From positions 1 to 6,175 of the forward strand of contig JAADYZ010000274.1 in the NCBI GenBank assembly GCA_010092775.1: DNA of 6,175 bases, given 5' to 3'. A program made the translations under genes and the position numbers. Positions 4,274 to 6,175 of this stretch are shown here, one piece after another. Position 1 is the stretch's first letter; each line of letters begins with the position of its first letter. Below the pieces are notes generated by a model. It was given only the letters and a program-made list of their open reading frames with translations, was not told the DNA's origin and did no database searches. Source of the DNA: Chloroflexota bacterium. GTDB lineage: Bacteria; Chloroflexota; Anaerolineae; Aggregatilineales; UBA3940.

Positions 4274-5758
4274 TTGCGACTCATGCAACTCTTGATGGTT
4301 CTGGCCCTGCTCACCGCCTGCGCAGGGGATGAATTCTATGATGAAGGCTATGATGAGGAGTTCGAAGACGACTTCGCTGAGGACAGCACTTTCGATGGCA
4401 TCTGGTACACAGAGACGGAAGGCATCGCTTTGGAGATCGCAAATGGCACGCTGACTGAATACACCGTCACCCCGTTGGGCTGCGGCGAGTACGCTGCGTT
4501 GACCATCTTCGACAGCGTAGCCTATTCCGAAAATGACGAAGAAATCTATGAATTAGCCGTTGAAGGCGATAGTCTCGACCTTTACGAAGGACCGAGCGAT
4601 GATGACTATCTTGCCACTTTCGAGGCCGTTGACAGTCTGCCCACCGTCTGCGACAGTGTCTTCGACGGCAACATACTTCGTGTTGATCCGTCTACGGAGA
4701 GCATTGCCAGCCTGGGTGATCTTGAAGCGACTCTGGAAGATTGGCGCAGCCGCAATGGCGTTCCAGGTTTGGCCCTGGCGATTGTCTCAGGTAACCGGCT
4801 TCTCGACACCATCACCTTAGGGAACACCGCCACCTCAGGCGGGAGCCCGATCCAAGCCGATACACCCTTCCTGATGGCCTCCGTCAGTAAGACCATTACA
4901 GCGACCGCTGTCGTCATCGCCGCCGATCGGGGGACCTTCAACCTTGATGACCCGATTGACGCCTATCTGCCCTTCACAGTGGATAACCCACTCATCGATG
5001 GCGAGACGATCACGATCCGCCATTTGCTAACGCATACGTCGGGCCTGGTCGATGGGGAGGCCGTCTATAACAACTACAGCGACGGCGATTCACCCATTGC
5101 GCTGAGCGCTTTCATGCAGGGCTACTTCACGCCCGGCGGCGCCTACTACGATGAAGATGACAACTTCATCGACAGCGACCCAGGCAATGAGTACGTCTAC
5201 AGCAACGTTGGCACTTCACTAAGTGGCTATGTCGTCGAGGCTGCAACGGGCATCCCCTTTGCCACCTACACCGACCAGCAGATTTTCACGCCCCTTGGCA
5301 TGACCAATACCAGCTTCCGATTGGCGGACTTCCCGGACACCAGTCGTATCGCTCTGCCTATCGCCTCGGATGGCACATCCTATGGGCACTACGGCTTCCC
5401 CACCTATCCAGATGGTGGCCTGCGATCCAGCGTGGAGGACATGGCGGCCTTTATGGGTATGATCATGAATAACGGCACCTGGAACGGTGTGGAGGTGATC
5501 AGCGCAGCAAGCATCGAGGCGATGTTGAGCGAGCAAACCACCGCCCAAGACGGCCAAGGGTTGATCTGGTATACCTCGGAAGATGGCAGCGTCGGGCACA
5601 GCGGCGGCGAGCAGGGCACCGTCACCGAGATGTACTTCTTGCCCGATCAGCAGGTGGGTGTCGTCTTCATGATGAACAGCTCCGGCTCAAATGTTGATCG
5701 CCTGTCGGCCTCGATTCTGGAGTTGGTCTTCCAGAACGCGGAGGTTTTTGCACCCTAA
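4274..5758 (+). CDS. Lipoprotein serine hydrolase, class C beta-lactamase/DD-peptidase fold (peptidase family S12-like)
   Basis: With TTG 4274 as start the product has 494 residues. Residues 1-16 (MRLMQLLMVLALLTAC) are a short lipoprotein signal with a perfect lipobox LTAC and Cys16 as the lipidated residue. An Asp/Glu/Tyr-rich linker (19-40) follows. Then comes a strand-rich segment (about 40-127) with Cys70 and Cys126, which may be a small accessory beta domain. The catalytic domain (about 145-490) carries all three family motifs: Ser203-x-x-Lys206 in MASVSKTI (nucleophile and base), Tyr309-Ser-Asn311 in YVYSNVG, and His442-Ser-Gly444 in VGHSGGEQG, in place of the KTG box. RHLLTHTSGL (249-258) and PLGMTNT are typical of the esterase/DD-peptidase branch. 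It should act outside the cytoplasmic membrane; the substrate (peptidoglycan stem peptide, ester or beta-lactam) cannot be read from sequence, and antibiotic resistance should not be assumed. It is a single-gene unit preceded by its own promoter element. Confidence 0.92.
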   Translation: MRLMQLLMVLALLTACAGDEFYDEGYDEEFEDDFAEDSTFDGIWYTETEGIALEIANGTLTEYTVTPLGCGEYAALTIFDSVAYSENDEEIYELAVEGDSLDLYEGPSDDDYLATFEAVDSLPTVCDSVFDGNILRVDPSTESIASLGDLEATLEDWRSRNGVPGLALAIVSGNRLLDTITLGNTATSGGSPIQADTPFLMASVSKTITATAVVIAADRGTFNLDDPIDAYLPFTVDNPLIDGETITIRHLLTHTSGLVDGEAVYNNYSDGDSPIALSAFMQGYFTPGGAYYDEDDNFIDSDPGNEYVYSNVGTSLSGYVVEAATGIPFATYTDQQIFTPLGMTNTSFRLADFPDTSRIALPIASDGTSYGHYGFPTYPDGGLRSSVEDMAAFMGMIMNNGTWNGVEVISAASIEAMLSEQTTAQDGQGLIWYTSEDGSVGHSGGEQGTVTEMYFLPDQQVGVVFMMNSSGSNVDRLSASILELVFQNAEVFAP

Positions 5759-5862
5759 GCTAGTGCCCTATGCGTATGGGCTGACACAAATGGTCCGCCC
5801 ATCTATGAGGCTCGTCTGGGTTGCCTATGAAGTCGCTGGCCGCAAGGGACATGTACAGCCCC

Positions 5863-5900
5863 ACCCCCGTCAGGCATGGCGCAGCGCGCCTGGCGGGGGT
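5863..5900. terminator. 13-bp hairpin between convergent genes (possible bidirectional terminator)
   Basis: The left arm 5863-5875 (ACCCCCGTCAGGC) pairs with 5888-5900 (GCCTGGCGGGGGT) around a 12-nt loop. Read on the plus strand there is one G-T pair; on the minus strand that position becomes a C/A mismatch. The inner bases GGCGC/GCGCC (5878-5882 and 5886-5890) give an alternative small hairpin. There is no T-run on either side, so termination is uncertain. It lies 104 bp after the hydrolase stop and 49 bp beyond the stop of the minus-strand edge gene. It could also be a REP-like palindrome or a structure tied to the edge gene. Confidence 0.55.
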
Positions 5901-5913
5901 ACGGGTTCAGAAA

Positions 5914-5941
5914 ATCAGAGGGCAGAATATCAGAGCGCAGA
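5914..5941. repeat. Two-copy imperfect tandem repeat, 15-bp period
   Basis: ATCAGAGGGCAGA (5914-5926) and ATCAGAGCGCAGA (5929-5941) differ at one base and are separated by AT. On the minus strand they form a CTCTG/TTCTG pyrimidine-rich stretch beginning 8 bp after the stop of the edge gene. Two copies are too few to call a satellite. Confidence 0.65.
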
Positions 5942-5949
5942 GCGGAACC

Positions 5950-6175
5950 CTAGAACAGGGACCAACCCGCCACCCGAAACCCCTCACCGTCGAGCCCGTC
6001 ACGAGGAAACCCATAGCAGCGGGAAGCGCAGCGCACGTCGTCCTGACCGCGATGCCACGCACCGCCGCGCAACACCCGGCTGCTTTCACCTTGTATGTCG
6101 TTATCTTCGGGGTGTTGGTAAGTGTCTGCCCACTTGCTCAAGGTCCATTCCCAGACGTTGCCTGCTGCGTCCAGC
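5950..6175 (-). CDS. C-terminal 74 residues of an FGE-sulfatase/SUMF1 (C-type-lectin fold) protein, truncated by the window edge
   Basis: The minus-strand frame is open from the edge to TAG 5952-5950. The visible part starts LDAAGNVWEWT and continues through RVLRGGAW (33-40), RCAS (48-51) and GFRVAG (65-70), the signature order of the formylglycine-generating-enzyme (PF03781) family. The Cys pair that true sulfatase-activating enzymes carry after the RGGS block is absent: the residues here are GGAWHRGQDD. Sulfatase activation is therefore unlikely. Related proteins lacking the Cys pair include EgtB-like domains, PvdO/NirV-like proteins and ligand-binding C-lectin proteins. The final 40 residues match in spacing the variable regions of retroelement-diversified proteins: 6 residues between GGAW and VR, 4 between SR and P, 7 between P and GFR. 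It ends WSLF, a few residues past GFRVAG. The protein begins beyond 6175, so its signal and other domains cannot be judged. Confidence 0.9.
   Translation of the reverse strand, partial: LDAAGNVWEWTLSKWADTYQHPEDNDIQGESSRVLRGGAWHRGQDDVRCASRCYGFPRDGLDGEGFRVAGWSLF

Noticed and set aside
3905..4288. Minus-strand open frame of 127 codons spanning the terminator
   Set aside because: It crosses an intrinsic terminator and a promoter element, has Cys/Trp-rich composition and no recognisable domain.
5219..5625. Minus-strand open frames opposite the hydrolase gene
   Set aside because: They are antisense shadows of a gene with all catalytic motifs; no start signals or families support them.
4274..5758. 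Antibiotic-resistance beta-lactamase (AmpC type)
   Set aside because: The third motif is HSG, not KTG, and the protein is a long lipoprotein with an extra domain. Esterase or peptidase-like hydrolases of the same fold are more likely.
5776..5802. Inverted repeat ATGGGC...GCCCAT after the hydrolase gene as a terminator
   Set aside because: Only 6 bp with a 15-nt loop and no T-run follow; too weak to call.
5950..6175. True formylglycine-generating enzyme (sulfatase activator)
   Set aside because: The family motifs are present, but the catalytic Cys pair expected after the RGG block is missing.

Overview
The window looks like a chromosomal segment of a moderately GC-rich bacterium. Several features suggest a member of the Chloroflexota: short-spaced genes with GTG and TTG starts, lipoproteins with Pro/Thr or acidic linkers, a C-lectin/formylglycine-enzyme-like protein, and a LiaF/DUF5668-like membrane protein. 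That placement is an inference from gene content and style. No rRNA, tRNA, CRISPR array, transposase or phage gene is visible.

Positions 1-1045 hold the C-terminal part of an exported-looking protein, with a Pro/Thr-rich linker and a PPC-like beta-sandwich domain. It overlaps a gamma-class carbonic-anhydrase-like hexapeptide-repeat protein by a GTGA overlap. Positions 1046-2509 hold a promoter with a palindrome at its expected start site, then gcvT (aminomethyltransferase of the glycine cleavage system). gcvT shares one base with a small, very acidic gene that resembles the Nif11-like leader-domain family and contains a strong internal hairpin.

Positions 2529-3388 carry a minus-strand lipoprotein gene with a good promoter, then a divergent promoter region. 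Positions 3389-4138 encode a six-helix membrane protein whose frame is interrupted by an in-frame TAG at 3920-3922. Plausible coding sequence continues in the same frame to a TAA at 4136-4138, and an intrinsic terminator follows at 4174-4198. This is the most striking anomaly in the window.

Positions 4223-5758 hold a class C beta-lactamase/DD-peptidase-fold serine hydrolase made as a lipoprotein, probably starting at TTG 4274. Converging on it from the right edge is the C-terminal 74 residues of an FGE-sulfatase/C-type-lectin-fold protein. Its last 40 residues have the layout of variable regions diversified by diversity-generating retroelements. A 15-bp-period repeat and a 13-bp hairpin lie just beyond its stop codon. 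No reverse transcriptase or template repeat lies in the window, so a retroelement link is only a hypothesis.

The genes do not form one pathway. They form four or five short transcription units: central metabolism (gcvT), cell-envelope proteins (two lipoproteins, a membrane protein, an exported beta-sandwich protein), a hexapeptide-repeat enzyme and an edge gene.
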